From: Betaproteobacteria bacterium
Lineage (GTDB): Bacteria; Pseudomonadota; Gammaproteobacteria; Burkholderiales; Burkholderiaceae
DNA length: 14,093 nucleotides
NCBI GenBank assembly: GCA_018969885.1
Contig: JAGWXN010000054.1
Coordinates: forward strand, 1 to 14,093
Direction of reading: 5' to 3'
In this document: positions 13,520-14,093 of the stretch, piece by piece
How positions within the stretch are numbered: position 1 is the first letter of the stretch
How the letters are laid out: each line of letters opens with the position of its first letter
The notes under the pieces: generated by a model
Told to the model about the DNA's origin: nothing
Database searches by the model: none
What the model saw: only the letters and a program-made list of their open reading frames with translations
Program-made: the position numbers and the translations under genes

Positions 13520-14093
13520 TTGCCGCTCAGCAATAAAGGCGCAGCTTCCGAAATCGTCATCGCGTTTTCACAGGACCCCACCTACAATCGGCGCCTCGCC
13601 ATGGTCATCCCTCTTTATCTCACCTACCTGCTCCTGCCGATCGCGCTGGTCGCGATCGGTTCGTTCGGGCAGTCCTGGACCAACTCGCTCCTGCCGACGG
13701 GCTTCACACTGCGCTGGTTTCAGGAGCTCCTCGCTGACGGCTCGTTTCGGCGAGCGTTCTGGACCAGCCTCTATGTGGCGCTTGGCACCTGTGCAGTGAC
13801 CGCGCTGCTTGCCGTGCCGCTTGCGTATTCGCTCTACCACCGCGCCTCGCGCGGCGGGGCCTTCGCGGGCCGTCTGATTGCCTCGTTACCGGTGGCGGTG
13901 CCGGCGCTCACCCTGGGCTTTGGCTATGTGCTGGTGTTCTCAAGCGATGCGACGCCGTGGCTGGGCACCCTGCCGCTTCTGATCGCTGCGCATGGGGTGC
14001 TTACGCTCCCCTATCTCACGCAAGCGCTGGTGGCCGACCTTCGCCATCTCGGCCTGGCTGATCTCGAGGCCTGTGCCGCGACGCTAGGCGCCT
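13520..14093 (+). CDS. ABC transporter inner-membrane permease, PhnV/PotC-like (N-terminal part, cut by window edge)
   Basis: Start of a binding-protein-dependent transport permease of the PotC/PhnV type (phosphonate, polyamine or iron importers), unrelated to the Liv systems. About 191 residues are visible. First membrane helix VIPLYLTYLLLPIALVAIGS, then a periplasmic part with LLPTGFTLRWFQELL, which resembles 2-aminoethylphosphonate permease PhnV. Further helices follow (SLYVALGTCAVTALLAVPLAY; LIASLPVAVPALTLGFGYVL as separate segments), and the window ends in LADLEACAATLGA, the beginning of the EAA loop that contacts the ATPase. Start: an in-frame TGA lies at 13496-13498; TTG 13520 is the only start that keeps the basic YNRRLA before helix 1, while ATG 13601 has no ribosome site and no cytoplasmic N-terminus. 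The start is therefore uncertain. Substrate not proven. Confidence 0.8.
   Translation, partial: MPLSNKGAASEIVIAFSQDPTYNRRLAMVIPLYLTYLLLPIALVAIGSFGQSWTNSLLPTGFTLRWFQELLADGSFRRAFWTSLYVALGTCAVTALLAVPLAYSLYHRASRGGAFAGRLIASLPVAVPALTLGFGYVLVFSSDATPWLGTLPLLIAAHGVLTLPYLTQALVADLRHLGLADLEACAATLGA

Overview
The window looks like a chromosomal piece of a GC-rich (about 60% by eye) proteobacterium, most likely a betaproteobacterium of the Burkholderiales. This rests on protein style, dense operons with 4-bp ATGA/GTGA overlaps, several GTG starts, and the wealth of branched-chain amino-acid-type (HAAT/Liv) ABC importers. No tRNA, rRNA, CRISPR array, insertion sequence or phage gene is visible. Almost everything is one theme: two leftward (minus-strand) operons, each joining catabolic enzymes to its own Liv-type importer, with one TetR-like regulator between them.

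Operon A (about 6130 down to 1, continuing past the left edge) reads: short leader ORF, alpha/beta hydrolase, amidohydrolase, second paralogous amidohydrolase, LivH-type permease, LivM-type permease, and a periplasmic binding protein cut by the window edge. Its two Liv ATPases are not in the window and presumably lie to the left. The tetR-like gene (6245-6874, plus strand) is divergent from operon A. The 301-bp gap between the regulator and the hydrolase start holds a plausible sigma70 promoter, an inverted repeat at the predicted transcription start, a 15-bp palindrome and the leader ORF.

Operon B (about 13390 down to 6959) reads: alpha/beta hydrolase, luciferase-like flavin monooxygenase (LLM), LivH, LivM, LivG, LivF and periplasmic binding protein. 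It is a complete five-part importer plus two enzymes and converges on the tetR-like gene. At the right edge a divergent plus-strand gene (from about 13520) encodes the start of an unrelated PhnV/PotC-like ABC permease.

Working model (inference): the binding proteins capture small organic substrates, the Liv channels import them, the amidohydrolases break C-N bonds, the flavin monooxygenase oxygenates, and the two alpha/beta hydrolases cut the resulting ester or C-C bond. The TetR-like protein probably senses a substrate or intermediate. The sequence does not identify the substrate. Three stem-loops that straddle stop codons (tetR, first amidohydrolase, LLM) are a recurrent structural feature of the window.
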